A stretch of DNA of 64,000 nt. Origin: Euptelea pleiosperma. Lineage: Eukaryota; Streptophyta; Magnoliopsida; Ranunculales; Eupteleaceae. A program made the translations under genes and the position numbers. Positions 44,175-57,035 of this stretch are shown here, piece by piece. The notes under the pieces were generated by a model. The model had not been told where the DNA came from and made no database searches. It was given only the letters and a program-made list of their open reading frames with translations. The stretch covers positions 18,725,190 to 18,789,189 of the forward strand of contig CM068553.1 in NCBI GenBank assembly GCA_035048495.1. The letters are read 5' to 3'. The first letter of the stretch is position 1, and each line of letters opens with the position of its first letter.

Positions 44175-45999
44175 ATCTCCCCCTTTGGCAATTCCGTGAC
44201 AAAAAATATTTGATCATAAAGAAGGCAAAAATAGAAAATACAATCCCACCCTCTTTCATGATTCACTCACTATCTCACACTCTCTTGGAGATAATCGAAC
44301 ATATATAGTGTAATGGGTTTTGATCTGTTCCCTGCACATTCTACTAAACAATACATACTCTGTAATACTCGACAATTAATAATTCATATAAAATGCAGTG
44401 ATATTAATTATGCACATCACAAGTAGAGAAATTGAAAAATAATCAAATATTTTTCTCCCCTTAAATTCTCTCCCCTTATCTCATGCATCAAACTTATTTT
44501 TACCGCTATGATTTTCTCTCCCCATTTTTGTCACATATTGACAAAGTACAGAATTATAAGCAAATAATAAGTATGCAATGAAGATTATCATGAGAAACAA
44601 GTGCAATATTGCAACATGATTACAAGTATAAAGACTAAAAGATAGGCATGACGCATAGTCTAAATACATCAATGGTTTAAATTTTGGTGAAACCTTTAAC
44701 TGATCATAAATCCTTTTCAAATGAATTTTAAATTTTTAAATCATCTCTGAAAAGATTTACAACTCACAAAACTCAAATCGGATCAATCCGAAAAATGTCA
44801 AATCTAAAGAATGCTAAAATTCATAAAAAGTCAAGTTAAATACAATGCATAATGAGTTTCAATGTGATTGGCACTAACAAATATCAAACCTAAAATTTTA
44901 GACTTAACTACTCAGTTTAATCTTGAATAGTTCAAATGCAGTCAATTTAGGCTATTTATTAGAGCCAGTCAGTCAAACTAGTACACATTAGTTGAATTTT
45001 CAATTTCTTTCACTTGGGTATACTGTGATTTGACTTTCCACTTCTTAGGGTACAAGACAGATGTTAGTAAAAATCTAAATACTTTACTCAAAATCTGGAG
45101 TATCCTTTATCCAATCATAAAAATTCTCATTAGAGCTAATAGGTTCTCATTAACTCTTATTTTCAAACGTATTTGCCAATGTGATTTCACATTACTTTTG
45201 TAGCAAACATGGCTATTTCTCACTCACTTGTTTAATCAGAATTTTTTTTTCAAGTTCTCATCTTTTGACACTTGGTCAGTTTGGTATTTTCACACTCGGT
45301 CGGTATGGTATCCTCAGTAGCATTTAAGTAATCAGATTTTACCACATCCACTTGAGGTAGCCCTTTTTAAGAGACTATCACACAGGGAGGCCAACAGTCG
45401 ATTATATTACAATTTCAAAATCAACTGAAAGTAGGAACACAACTACTTTGAAGTCATTAAAGTAAAAGTTTATCCTGATTCCCATAGAGTACTAGATTTA
45501 TTACCTCAATCAAATCCAATCCCAACCAGTATCAGTCAGTGTGCATGTGAATAACAAGTTAAAACTTATGAACATTCACGAACTGAGAATTAGTAAAATA
45601 GACCAATCTTCTAAATATTCTAGAATTTTTTACAATGATCTAGTCTCAATTTACCTTGTGTCAAGTCCCGTTCTAGAATTTTCTAGAGTCAATGCCCATC
45701 ATATTAAGAACAATTATGCCATGCACAACTCAAAAAAATTCTAAACAAGACACAAAACAATTTTGATTTTCAAATTTTCTATTTTTGTTTTTGAATATAT
45801 GAACTCAAAATAATGCAAATAATCAAAGATCTAAAAAAATATAAAACTATAAAGAAAAAAATCCTAAAAACAAAACTACACACTCAACTCATAAAAGATA
45901 TACAATCATAAAATAGAGAAGAGTGTAAAGAACCACATTTATTCAATCAATGAGACAAGTACCACTGACTTCATAAGGAATTTACTCCAATTGAATCTA

Positions 46000-46970
46000 G
46001 ATTTATCGTCCTTCCTTTTCTCACCTATATGGTCTTATACCTTGTAGGTGGTTCTTTTTCTTTGCCATTTGTTTAGGCGGTGAAGGAGGATCAATATTTT
46101 CTTTTTATTTGTTCTCTTATTCTAGTCCTTTGAGTCTGGGTGCTCTTGAGTTTCATAAAGTTAGCAATCTTTCAACTCAAGGCATCCGATTTTTGATACA
46201 AGACTGTCATTTTATGGAATAGATCTCTTTGGTTCCCATATAATTTCTCTTGAGAGGAACCATGGTATCTCTCCTCTTTTGAAATCAATTCTTCTCAGTG
46301 ACCTCTACCCCTATAATAATTACAAACATGTATAATTTTTCTGGGTCGAGGTTGATCAACTTGTGGTGTGGAAGAAACTTTGGCTTTTACAAATTTAGTT
46401 CCTGAAGACAATGGGGTATCTACATTATCAACATATCCAAGTCCCCGCTTGTCTCCACATCTTTGTCCCACACTTAGAATTCATTTAATTTTCTCAGTGC
46501 TTTGAGAATATAGGGTATGTCCTTTTTCAGTTGAACAAGTTCAAGTTCAAGTGACTTCTTCTTCTCCAGACATTCTTGATAATCAATTTTAAAATTGAAC
46601 TTGGTTTTGGAGGCTAGCTTTTTCTTCTTCATGTTGTCTAAAATAGTTTCATATTTTTCATGCTCACTTTCTAAAGACATTTTAGCATCTGTACAAGTTT
46701 GGAACTCGCATTCCAAGAACTTGTTTCTTTCTTGAAGAGATTTCTTCTCTTCCCTAAGCTGACCAACTAACATAGATAATTCATTATTGTCTAGTTTATA
46801 TACAGAATTTTCAGAGTCAAGAAATTCAACTCATTAGTCAATTTCTTATTTGCTTTGGTCATCTAAAGCTTTCTTTATATAGCTCTTGATAAGCAGTATA
46901 AAGATCGCCTTGATCTTCACTGTCTGAGTGACTACGACTATTGATAGTGACCCTTCTTTAGGCATATTTA
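46000..46970 (-). pseudogene. Copia gag-like remnant
   Basis: A 99-residue open segment (46773-46474) is strongly charged and predicted coiled coil (LREEKKSLQERNKFLE, LEKKKSLELELVQLKK). Downstream, around 46320-46360, is CNYYRGRGH, which looks like a zinc knuckle with its second Cys changed to Tyr. Stops break the frame elsewhere. Gag packages the element RNA in intact copies. This copy is non-functional. Confidence 0.6.
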
Positions 46971-47036
46971 TAAATGAAAAAATGAACTGGTTTTGTAGGA
47001 ATCTAAATTTAGGTGATTAAACCTTAAATAGAATAA

Positions 47037-47051
47037 CCTGCTCTAATACCA
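47037..47051 (-). other. Initiator tRNA-Met primer binding site of copia element 2
   Basis: The minus strand reads TGGTATTAGAGCAGG, two bases after an LTR ending in TTCA. The typical copia site is TGGTATCAGAGC, so there is one substitution. Confidence 0.8.
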
Positions 47052-47053
47052 AT

Positions 47054-47476
47054 TGAATTCCACCGGTCCATTCTCTTTAACTCAATATACCTAGAAGGGG
47101 GGGTTGATTAGGTATTTAAAAATTAATTACCTATGCAGTTTTACTGATCTATGGTATGGGGATAAAATCTCTTGCCTTGGTTGTTTGAAAAAGAATTATC
47201 ACAACCGATTCAAATCAAATATACCTCCATGGTATATTTATCTTTTGTCGTTTGAACTAATCAAGATAGATTGCAGAATACAAACAAACAATCACACAAG
47301 ACAAGAGATTTTTACGTGGAAACCTTAGCCAAGGAAAAACCACGGGACCACGTCCAATAGAAAGTATAACTAACTAAAAATTAAATGAAACAAAGGTTAC
47401 TTATGCAGCAACCGTTGCAAATACAGCTTCCAACCTTAGCCAAGGCCCACCGCCGATGCGTCCACGTCCTCTTGTA
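47054..47476 (-). repeat. Partial 5' LTR of copia element 2
   Basis: It corresponds to the 3'-most part of the LTR (phrases ACCTAGAAGG, CCTTAGCCAAGG and GCGTCCACGTCCTC) and breaks at about 47476, where unrelated sequence begins. Confidence 0.75.
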
Positions 47477-49700
47477 GTGCCGCCATCCTCGAGAATCGCC
47501 CAATAGGGTCGCTTCCTTGCAAGTGACAAAGCAGTAATGAGATTCGACTAAAAAGGCTTGATACTTGACTATCCGAAATGCGTTTATTTCATGCATAGTC
47601 GATTTTCTTCTAAAGAATGCGTTCTACGCAATGGAAGAAACTCTTACGTGGAAAAGTTGATGAAAAGACAAGTTTTACATAGGGAGAATGCGACATCGCT
47701 ATAAGGATAATAGCTTAAAATAAGCACTTTTGAGCGAATATCACAACCCCTAACTAGCATATTGCCAATCCTTGCAATTATTACGAAATAAGTGAACGAA
47801 AGAGGGTACATAACAAGCTAGAAAATTTATTTGCATTATTTCGAAAAAACTCTGTTTTGTCAGATTATTTTAAGGATGCAAAAACATTCACAAATTAGAA
47901 CTAATTAGCAAAATGCAACACTTCTACAAATGAACCTTCAAACAAAAGATTACTCAACTCAGTAGAGATATCTGGATGTCCTTAGAGACTCTATGCCTCG
48001 ACCTCAATCCTCACTTGTATACCACTCAAAGTGAATCACTCAGAAATGGTTTTATACTTTTCTCTCAAACTATATGTGAGGAGCTGAATAAAAACTGGCA
48101 AACGTCTCACATATATAGTTCTTGATGGAGGGTATAGAAGATTAAGAATATCTCATGAATGGAATGTCATATCACTTAAGAACGTCAGATCAAACTCTAT
48201 AATTTCTCTTTTCTCCATTCTCCACACTTGAGGATGGTACAAATTTAGAATCAAATAGGACTTGCATAGGTTGTATTGAGGCTTAGGATAGGTTCAAAAA
48301 AAAGGATATTCTAGTATTCAAAAATTCTGAGAGGGTAATCTCATTATTCTTTGCAACTTTCCCAGGGGTAATATTTCCGACTTTTCTTCTCTTTCTTTTT
48401 CAATTTTTGTCTTTTTTGGCTATTCTTCAACCTTTCCTTCTTTCTTTCTGATATGTTTTTTTTCAGCTCGAACCATTTGTTTCTTTTCTTTTCTTTTTCC
48501 TTTTCCTTTCTGTTACTATCTTTTTCATACCAAATTATTCTTTGACCCCCCTCAGAAGTAGGTTATCGTATTGAACTCTTTTTTGGATTGGGTTTTGGTT
48601 GATGGGTTAACAAGAAAAGGTTTTCATCAACTCAAAAATGGTTTCTAACATATAGATGTTAGGGAAGCTAAAAAGTCTGATTGGCTTAAAAGATGGCCTA
48701 TATCATTTTCTAGGGTTTGTACTTTCATCTTCGATGTCTCGAATGGATATAGAGAAATGTTCTTTATGTAATAATCCGAATTTGATTGTTCTGAGTTCCA
48801 TGACCAAAGCAAAGGTTAATGAGATCACTCAATGAAATATTTGGGACTAGAAGAATTGTGAGTCATCTTGTGACTCAAATAATTTTATAACCCTCAGAAA
48901 TAATAAAAGCTCAAAAGCTCACTGGGTTAGGTCTCCACAATTGTTCTTCTTGATCTCTGGATAATCTAAACTTTGGATAATTCTGACGTTGATATGTGAA
49001 TTTTTTGAATCTGAGTTTTCAAAGATTTTTCAATCCACTGTAGTAATGTTTGCTTTCAAACTGAATGAAGAGCTAATAAGTGATTTTTCAAACAGACATC
49101 CTTTTCAATAAATAGACTTTCGAAAAGTTTGTACTCATCATTGTAAAGGATTTGAAAAGCATTTTGAAAGTACTCAGAAAACTTTATAAAATACAGTTAT
49201 CACCCCAAAAATACATCTTTTTTCTCATTTTTCTAATTTTTTTTTTATTTTTTTTAAGAAGACATGAGTTTTGATAAATACAACACCGTCCTCGGTGCTC
49301 AGACCGGACAAAAATGTATGAAAACTCTGAATGTGATGCATGTTAGAGGAAGAGTTAACCAGTATGGCTGAGATTTGGTGATACCTGATGGTAGTGAGAG
49401 GAATTGTACCTGCATAGCCATAATAATATATGAAATATAAGAATTATGCATGAGACTCAATGACTTCTAGGAATACCGGAATTGCCTTTCCGAAAGCGCT
49501 AAGTTTTATGTCTTCAGCCAGACACAACGGGGTGAAATTCACCCCCAACTAAGTTGGAGCTCAGAAGAGACTGACAGAAACATCAGTCTTCATATATTAT
49601 CAATAAGATCTATCTCGAAGGTTTGAATAGATGACACGTCTAATTCTTGAAAAGGTTTGAGACCTGTCCATTGACCTGGAAGGTTGAATTATCCTTCGGA
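47477..49700. other. Intergenic or 3' retroelement sequence, unassigned
   Basis: No gene recognised. About 47530-47750 resembles 41440-41690 (both carry ACTCTTACGTRGAAAA, TTTTACRTAGG and AATAAG(C/T)ACTTTT). The rest is AT-rich with CTTTT runs near 48380-48520. It may include the 3' untranslated part and 3' LTR of the gypsy element, but I could not match a 3' LTR to the 5' end. Confidence 0.4.
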
Positions 49701-49710
49701 TCCTCAACAG

Positions 49711-50792
49711 TTATAGCCCCATAGGGCTTGACTTCAGTAAAAAATGGCCTGACCATCGGGATTTCAATTTTCCAGGGAAGATGTGAAGTCTAGAATTATA
49801 AAGTAAGACCTTCTGTCCCGGTAAATCCTTCCTAAGAATGCTCTTGTCATGTATCCATTTCATTTTATCTTTATACTTTTTTGACAAGGCATATGAATCA
49901 TTTCTCAGTTCATCCAATTCATTGAGTTGTAAATTCCTTTCCTCTCCTGCTGCGTCTAAGTCGAAATTGAGTTTTTTGATCGCCCATAGGGCGCGATGCT
50001 CAATCTCAACAGGGAGATGACAAGGTTTACCATAAACCAACCGGTATGGAGACATATTCAAGGGAGTTTTATAAGCTGTTCGGTAAGCCCATAGAGCATC
50101 TGAGAGGCGTGTAGACTAGTCTTTATGAGTTTTATTGACTATCTTCTCCAGTATCTGCTTGATTTGCTGATTGGAGACCTCGACCTGACCGCTGGTCTGT
50201 GGATGGTAAGCAGGGCAACCTTATGAGTTACACCGTACTTTTTCATTAACTTTTCAAAAACTCTATTGCAGAAATGGCTACCCCCATCACTTATAATGGC
50301 TTTGGGTGCTCCGAATCTTGTGAAGATGTACTTCCTCAAAAGTCTCACCACAACTTGATGGTCATTGGTTCTAGTTGAAATTGCCTCAATTCACTTAGAG
50401 ACATAGTCCACAGCTAGGAGGATGAATCGGAATCCATTGGATGTAGGAAAGGGCCCCATGAAATCAATACCCCACATATTGAATATCTCATCAACTTGAA
50501 TAGGGTTCAAAGGCATCATATTTCTCTGTGAAATTCTGCCAAGGTGTTGACAATTGGGGCAGGCTTTGTAGTAGATATGTGTTTCTCGGAACAGAGATGG
50601 CCAATAGAAACCGCATAGTAGGATTTTCTCGACGGTCTTTTTAGAACTAAAGTGACCGCCACATGGTTGGTCATGACAAGAGGATAGGATGTTCAATTGC
50701 TGAGATTCAAGGACATAGAGACGAATAATCTGGTCAGGACAGTATTTATATAAATAAGGTTCGTCCATAGAGTAATACTTAACTCTTGCCAA
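49711..50792 (-). pseudogene. Gypsy integrase, broken
   Basis: The first segment (50792-50391) has the zinc-binding HHCC region (SCHDQPCGGHF, then CPNCQHLG) and the first catalytic Asp in WGIDFMGPFP. The second (50351-50139) has the next Asp in IISDGGSHF. The third (50061-49711) starts [20 protein letters not shown], the conserved region after the catalytic Glu, and continues into the C-terminal domain. Frames change between segments and the Glu region lies in a break. Intact integrase inserts element cDNA into the chromosome. Confidence 0.88.
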
Positions 50793-50899
50793 TAATTGAT
50801 TTTTGTCCTATTTTGACCAATGAGAGGGTATTTCTTCCGTCACTAGGTAATTGACAATGTCAGCATACCATGGGATGACAGAGATGGCGAAGAGTTGTT

Positions 50900-51430
50900 C
50901 GTCAGGAAAAGTTTCAAGAATGGGCTGAGATTCAAAAGTAGACTCTAAGGCCAGCCTTGACAAGTGATCAACCACAACATTCTCAGTTCTTTTCTTGTCC
51001 CTGATCTCCAGGTCGAATTCCTACAATAGAAGGATCCATCTTATCAATCTCAGCTTCATCTCTTTTTTGGACATTAGGTATCTCAGAGCTGCATGATCTA
51101 TGTAGACTATGACTTTTATGGCCAATAAGTATGGTCTGAATTTATCCAGAGTAAAAACTACGGCTAGAAGCTCTTTTTCATTAGTGGAATAGTTCAACTG
51201 AGCCGAGTTTAAAGTCTTGCTCGCATAGTATATCACATGCGGCTTCTTGTTGACTCTTTGGCCCAAAACTGCTCCCAGAGCATAGTCGGATGCGTCACAC
51301 ATCACCTCAAAAGGTAGAGTCCAATCAAGAAGGCGGATGATGGGTACAGAAGTAAGCTCAGATTTTAGACGCTCGAAGGCCTTCACACAGTCAGCATTGA
51401 AGTCGAAAGGGCTATCCTTAGCCAAAAGAA
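50900..51430 (-). pseudogene. Gypsy RNase H domain
   Basis: It begins in the segment 51425-51021: FEVMCDASDYALGAVLGQR has the first catalytic Asp, YSTNEKELLAVVF the Glu, and VYIDHAALRYL the next Asp. Sequence continues past a stop as EIRDKKR and DHLSRL-like residues near 50960-51010. The core is fairly intact. Confidence 0.85.
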
Positions 51431-51479
51431 TGCAAAGGGGACGAGCTATCTGGGAGAAATCCTTAATGAATCTCCTGTA

Positions 51480-52549
51480 GAAACCTCTATGTCAGAGAAA
51501 AGATCGAATATCACGCACAGATTTAGGAATGGATAGGGTAGAGATAATATCAATCTTAACTTTGTCAACCTCAATACCCTTGTCAGAGATGACATGTCCT
51601 AGTACGATGCCTTTCTTCACCTTGAAGTGGCATTTTTTTCAATTGAAGACAAGTCACTTGTCCTGACATCGTGCAAGCACAAGACTCAGATGTTGGAGAC
51701 AGTCATCGAAAGATGATCCAAAGACTGAGAAGTCATCCATGAACACTTCTAAGAACTGTTCGACCATGTTCGAAAATATACTCATCATACACCTTTGAAA
51801 AGTCGTAGGTGTATTACAGAGGCCAAAAGGCATGCGACTGTAGGCAAAAGTGCCAAAGGGATAGGTGAACGTGGTATTCTCATGGTCTTCGAGTGGAATG
51901 GGATCTGATCATATCCCGAGTAACCATCTAGGAAGCAATAGTATGAATGACCTGCAAGACGTTCCAGCATTTGATCAATGAATGGGAAAGGGAAATAGTC
52001 TTTTCAGGCGTTGGTATTGAGGCGTCTGTAGTCAATACAGACTCTCCATCCTTTCTTTAAGCGCTGGGTTACCATTTCTCCTTGATCATTTTCAACAACA
52101 GTGAAACCCGCCTTTTTAGGTACGACATGGATTGGACTTACCCATTTGCTAACTGAGATAGGGTAAATGATACCCGCATCTAGCAATTTTAGAATTTCAT
52201 CCCGGACCACTTCTTTCAGGACTGGATTTAACCTCTTCGGGTGTTCTCTAGACATTTTAGAATCATCTTCAAGATAAATGTGATGTTGACACACAGAGGG
52301 GTCTATCCCACGAATGTTGTCAATTGTCCATCCTATGGTTGATTTGTGCTTCTTCAGTAGCATAATCAGTTTCTCTTTTTGGGACGCAAATAGGATAGAA
52401 GCAATGACGATAGGATAAGTCTCCTTAGATCCAAGATAGGCATAAGATAGCTCAGAGGGGAAAGGCTTAAGATCGAGTTTCTGATCAGTGGAACTGAATT
52501 TTTCTTCCTCAACCGAGATAGCGAGGACAATAGTAAGATCTCTGACCAT
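51480..52549 (-). pseudogene. Gypsy reverse transcriptase, frameshifted
   Basis: Segment 52549-52004 holds the N-terminal RT: GIIYPISVSKWVSPIHVVPKK and RVCIDYRRLN. Segment 51970-51785 holds YYCFLDGYSGYDQIPFH (catalytic Asp region), then shifts frame. The active-site pair reads FMDDFSVFG near 51735. At least two frameshifts and several stops follow (51480-51700). Confidence 0.87.
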
Positions 52550-52849
52550 GGTTAACAGAGGCGCATACTCAACAATTGGAGAGGGAGTTGAGATCTGTCG
52601 AACTAACTCTTGGAGATTATTATCCTCCGATATGACTGACTCCTATTGGAAGTCAGTATCAAAGTGCTCTCTGCACTATCTCAAGATATCTTTGGTGGAG
52701 TCTGGAATTAGACTCTCAACGGCACACATTTCATCTGTCACATCATGATCGGCATCCTGTCGCATAAGTCGAAAGATGTTAACCTCAGCCTTGAGGTTGC
52801 CGAAGGCAATTGACATATTTCCGTCCCTACACCCAATGTGTGCATTTGA

Positions 52850-53160
52850 GGTAGCAAGGAATGGTCAGCCTAGAATGACCGGGATCCGATTATCCTGACA
52901 CGGTTCTGTGTCGAGGATGATAAAGTCTACAGGGTAGTAAAAGTCAACTACTTTCACTAGGACATCTTCAATAATTCCCCTTGGAATTTTGATGGATTGG
53001 TCGGCTAGCTTCAGAGTGATTTTTGTTGGCTTCATATCTTTGAGGCCTAATTGCTGGTATACTGAATAAGGTATGAGATTGACACTAGCTCCTAAGTCTA
53101 GCAAAGCTGTGCAACTAAAGTTATCACCTATTTCACATTGCACAGTAGGACTACCCAGAT
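52850..53160 (-). pseudogene. Gypsy aspartic protease
   Basis: The segment 53143-52865 contains ALLDLGASVNLIPYSVYQQL with the Asp-x-Gly-Ala-Ser type active site (DLGAS) and ends GNRIPVILG-like as IPVILG (the last flap/GRPFL region is cut at a stop). The protease processes the gag-pol polyprotein in intact elements. Confidence 0.85.
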
Positions 53161-53599
53161 CCTTATGCTTAATTACACTGTTGCATTAGATGAACGCGGT
53201 AGCTTTCTCTGCCAAAAGGCATCTTTGGGTACATGCGTACACCGCTTGACAATGCATAATTCTTTTAGAAATTTGGCATAAGAGGGGATCTGTTTGATAG
53301 CAGATAGGAAGGGATATTGATATGGATGTCTTTGAAAGTGTCTAAGATCTCCGAAAATTGCTGATCTCTTTTGTCTTGGACAAGCCTATCCGGGAAGGGA
53401 GGCTTAATCCGACAAATAAATTTGTCCTTCGGCTAATATCTCTACACTGGGACAGTAGATTTTGGTGCAGGCTTCTTAGCATCAGAGGTGGATTTGTTCC
53501 TATGTACTGGGTTTAGGAATAGGTGCAGGAGATGGCTCCAACGGTTCTTTCACTTTCATATCTATAGTCTTTCCAGATCGGAGTGTGGTAACAGCTTGT

Positions 53600-55107
53600 A
53601 CCTCTCCTTGATAATTTTGATTCTATGATTGGGAACCGACCTCATAAACTGCGCCCTTAGCATTTCCTTTAGGATTTGTAATAGGTTGGCTAGGGAAGAT
53701 GCCTTTGGATTTCTCAGTTTCTAAATTGCCTAGACATTGCTCTAGGCGCTGCATTGACTGGGTTTGCTGCACAATAAATTGTGATAGGAGGTCTTCCAAA
53801 CCCGGTTTAGGAGCAATTTGAGCAACCAATTCACGATTAGAGCTCATAGGGGCAGAATAACTATAGGATTGAGGTGCAGTTTAGCTCAACTATAGATTCT
53901 GGGGATTCTGAGTAGGTGCTTATTGGCTAGAATATTGTCCTTGCTGGAATGAACGATTCTGATCAGACGGGTTGACCCGTCTGGTACTGAATCTATTGGT
54001 ACTATCCCTGTTGGTATTGCCTATTGGGTTGATTAAACCTAGGAGGATATGTGCTTTGCGCAGGTCTTTGTTGTGGAGCAGACTATTGCTTCCAGGAGAA
54101 GTTAGGATGATTCCTCATATCAGGATGGTACGTTTGGTTATACGAGTTTTGGGTAGATGGTTTAAAAGTGTTAAACGCATAAACCTCTTCCTAGAGTGGA
54201 GGGGCACATCCGTCATTCAAAGGACAATTTTCAGTATTGTGGGAGGGCTATAGACAGAGATTACAGGGCTGCATTAGGTTCTCTTGACCTACATTCATGA
54301 TTGGGGCAGAATGGTGAGCAGGCTTGTGTACAGACACTTACCTGTTTCAGTTCAGGGTCAACCTTTGCTTCATTTCCCATATTAATCCTCTGGACCGGAG
54401 TAGTTCGATTGAACTCACTGTTAGTCATCCAATGTTGGGAATTTTCACTTAATTCTCCCAGAAATTTGTATGCTTCAATTGGAGTATTATGCATGAATTT
54501 TCCTTGGCACATGGACTCTACCATATTGCGGGACTCATTAGTAAGTCCCTAGTATAAAATGTAAACCAAATTGCCTTTGTCGATATTATGGTGCAGACAT
54601 TTGGTCAGAGAATCATGGAATCTTTCCCAAGCTTCATAGAATTTCTCATTGGACTTCTGTCGGAAGTCCTGTATGAGTTGTTTCATTTGATTAGTACGAG
54701 TCATGGGGTAGAATTTGGACATGAATTTTCCTACAAGTTCTTTCCAACTTGTGATAGAATCTGCAGGAAGAGAGTAAAGCCAGTCCGAGGCTCGGTCTTT
54801 TAGAGATATGGGAGTACGGGTCTTCTCTAGGGAGACCTCTAAAAGTTGGCAGCATTTGAATAGTCTGTGGCCTGATCTCGAATTGCACTGCCGCAGTAGG
54901 TGGAAGAACAATGCATGATGGCGGATTAGCCGAGATCGGAGCATATGTCTCGATGAGGGGATGTTCGTGTGCCATGACGATGAAGTTACTTTCTCTGGGA
55001 GAGGGGGGAGGAGAGTGGAAGGGAGAATGAGTAGTGGAAGACTCATCTGTAAGAGAATGATTTTCAGATTGAATCAATCTTCGATTGGATCTAGTCCAAG
55101 CGGGCAT
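53600..55107 (-). pseudogene. Gypsy gag, broken
   Basis: Segments 55107-54549 hold the retrotransposon gag domain (LKDRASDWLYSLPADSITSW, KFYEAWERFHD). Then 54524-54261 has MVESMCQGKFMHNTP. A zinc knuckle of the form C-x2-C-x4-H-x4-C lies at about 54226-54267 and contains an in-frame TAG. The C-terminal part (53847-53623) has SQFIVQQTQSMQRLEQCLG and ends near the protease. Stops and frameshifts separate the parts. Confidence 0.83.
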
Positions 55108-56529
55108 ATACTGAAAAAGTAAGCCCCTAGAGTCGGCAAAGTCCGAAGATAATGAAATCGAATGAGCCTAGATGATGCACACAGAGCAATGGATAATACT
55201 AATTCTAAACAATCAGGATAGTATTATGAATTATCTTGTTAGTGTAGGGATAGTGTAGATTATGACAGTGGGCAGACCACTGGTTTATCTTCAATTACCT
55301 GCTAGACTAACTTTTCACTCTATAGGTTCTCACCAGATCTCTTCAAAGCAAATCCACTAGTACTAAATCAAGTTGACTGTAAGATAATCTGAAGCCTAGA
55401 CAGACGTGCGGCACATCGGTTGACTTAAATATGCCTAGACTAACTAAATTTGTCAAGCATGAAGATGAGTTTTCCCAGAAGAGGAGCTAGGGTTGGTTCG
55501 TATTCCTAACCGACACTAAGCTAATCCGACAGACAATCAAGGAGGCCCTTATGAGCTCGGTATACTTAAGTAGTAGGGACCTATGGTTGTGTTAGATAAC
55601 AGGGACCCACACTCATGGACTTAATCGACTTGATCTTTGAAGGAGTCGCTTTATGTGGAGTTCTCTTCGAACACCGATTTAATTGGACTATACTTCTTGA
55701 TTGATTCTAATTCTTGGCTGTGGTTGCACAAAAGCTGAAATGACGAGGTGGGTGATGAAATCCCACCAGTTCCAAGTTAGAGCTGGGTATGCTCTTTAAT
55801 GTATTTTATTACGGCCAATCCAAGCAGTTCCAATAATGTTTGCAAAAGCAAATAAACAATCGGCACAGTGTTTAGACAATGATTAAGATCGCATTCAAGG
55901 AGAGGTGTAGAAACTTACCTGCCTGTTGGCTATGCACGGGGTCTCCTCCATGAGATAGGGTGGGGTATCCAAATGGGCTTGGGCCCAACTCCACCTCTTT
56001 GAGTTTCGCTCCCTACTCACTTGGTAATCGCAATCCGCAATCCGCTAGTCCACAATGGTCTATGGTATTGAGTTAGAAGGTATACGGCCTTTGGGGTTTC
56101 AAGAAACACGCAATGATTTAGGGCAGGTATTGTGAATTAATTCCAATTAAGGTTTGAAATTCAACTTTAGCTATTCCCGAATTAGGGTTCAGAAATATCT
56201 AGTTTTGAATTACCCGGAGTTGAAAAACTTCCAAAATGAAAGAAATAACCAATGGTGATCTAACTAAAAATAGTAGAATTAAAATCTAACCCTAATATTT
56301 TTTGTATTTTTAATTAATTAATTATTCTAGCAGTTATTCTAAAAGGAGAGAAAATGAATCCCTAAGTTATTACAACTTTGCACTCGGCCGTTCGAGGCAT
56401 TAAAATAATAAGTGAATAATGTGTAGAATAAAATGGAAAGTTTTTGATTTAGATCGGATCTTCACGATTGAGCAGCTTTTTTATTTCTTGTTCATCTTTT
56501 TGCAATTCCGTCAACCGAGAGGCAACGAC
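55108..56529 (-). other. Gypsy 5' leader
   Basis: About 1.4 kb without a recognisable ORF between primer site and gag, a normal length for the Athila group. Confidence 0.6.
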
Positions 56530-56550
56530 GCCATTTGAAAGTCAGGTTTT
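56530..56550 (-). other. Asp-tRNA-type primer binding site
   Basis: The minus strand reads TGGCGTCGTTGCCTCTCGG; the Athila-type site is TGGCGCCGTTGCC, so the first 13 bases match with one substitution. It follows a presumptive LTR end. Confidence 0.75.
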
Positions 56551-56934
56551 TCCGTGTCGTTGGATCGGAAACCCTTGATCTCAACAATATTTGTAAAATT
56601 CTCCGAATTGGTTCACTTAATCTGCAAAAATGCAGACTTGCACAGGGCTCGTGTCAGATATCGTCCGCACTCGAAGTTAGGGCAAATAGTTGAACAATTA
56701 ACAGAAATTTGCTAAAATTATGGAAGGGGTGAGAATGGTGATTGAGGATCGATTTTTAAAACATATTTTTGGAGATAAAAGTTATCTGGACTAATTAAAG
56801 CAAAATCTGACAAATCAAATAACAAAACTTTGGGATGAATTTAACAAACTTTATTAATCGCTATTCAAATGTAATTTACATTTAACAGTTTAAACCATTA
56901 AAATAAAAATTGATCTAGAAAGCAACATTTAGAG

Positions 56935-57035
56935 AGAGAGAGAGAGAAAAGTAGAGAGAAAGTAACTAAAGAAGCCTAGAGAGAGAAATAGAAATGTAGA
57001 GAGAGAAAGAGTGAAGAACTAGAGAGAGAAAGCTA
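56935..57035. repeat. GAGA-rich tract in gypsy LTR region
   Basis: Repeated GAGAGA blocks (the first about 56935-56946) separated by short AT-rich pieces. Confidence 0.8.

Larger units (their letters stand above)
42928..47476 (-). mobile_element. Ty1-copia element 2, pol deleted
   Basis: On the minus strand: partial 5' LTR (about 47476-47054), primer binding site (47051-47037), gag-like coding remnant (about 46970-46000), the same untranslated 3' region as element 1 (45760-44190), polypurine tract (44190-44176) and 3' LTR (44174-42928). RT, RNase H and integrase are absent: gag-side sequence passes directly into 3' internal sequence near 45760-46000. It is an internally deleted, non-autonomous derivative of the family of element 1. 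Both LTRs are truncated. Confidence 0.8.

Noticed and set aside
46320..46970. Cytoplasmic coiled-coil host gene
   Set aside because: Its position between a copia primer site and the shared 3' internal region, plus the degenerate zinc knuckle, points to a gag remnant.
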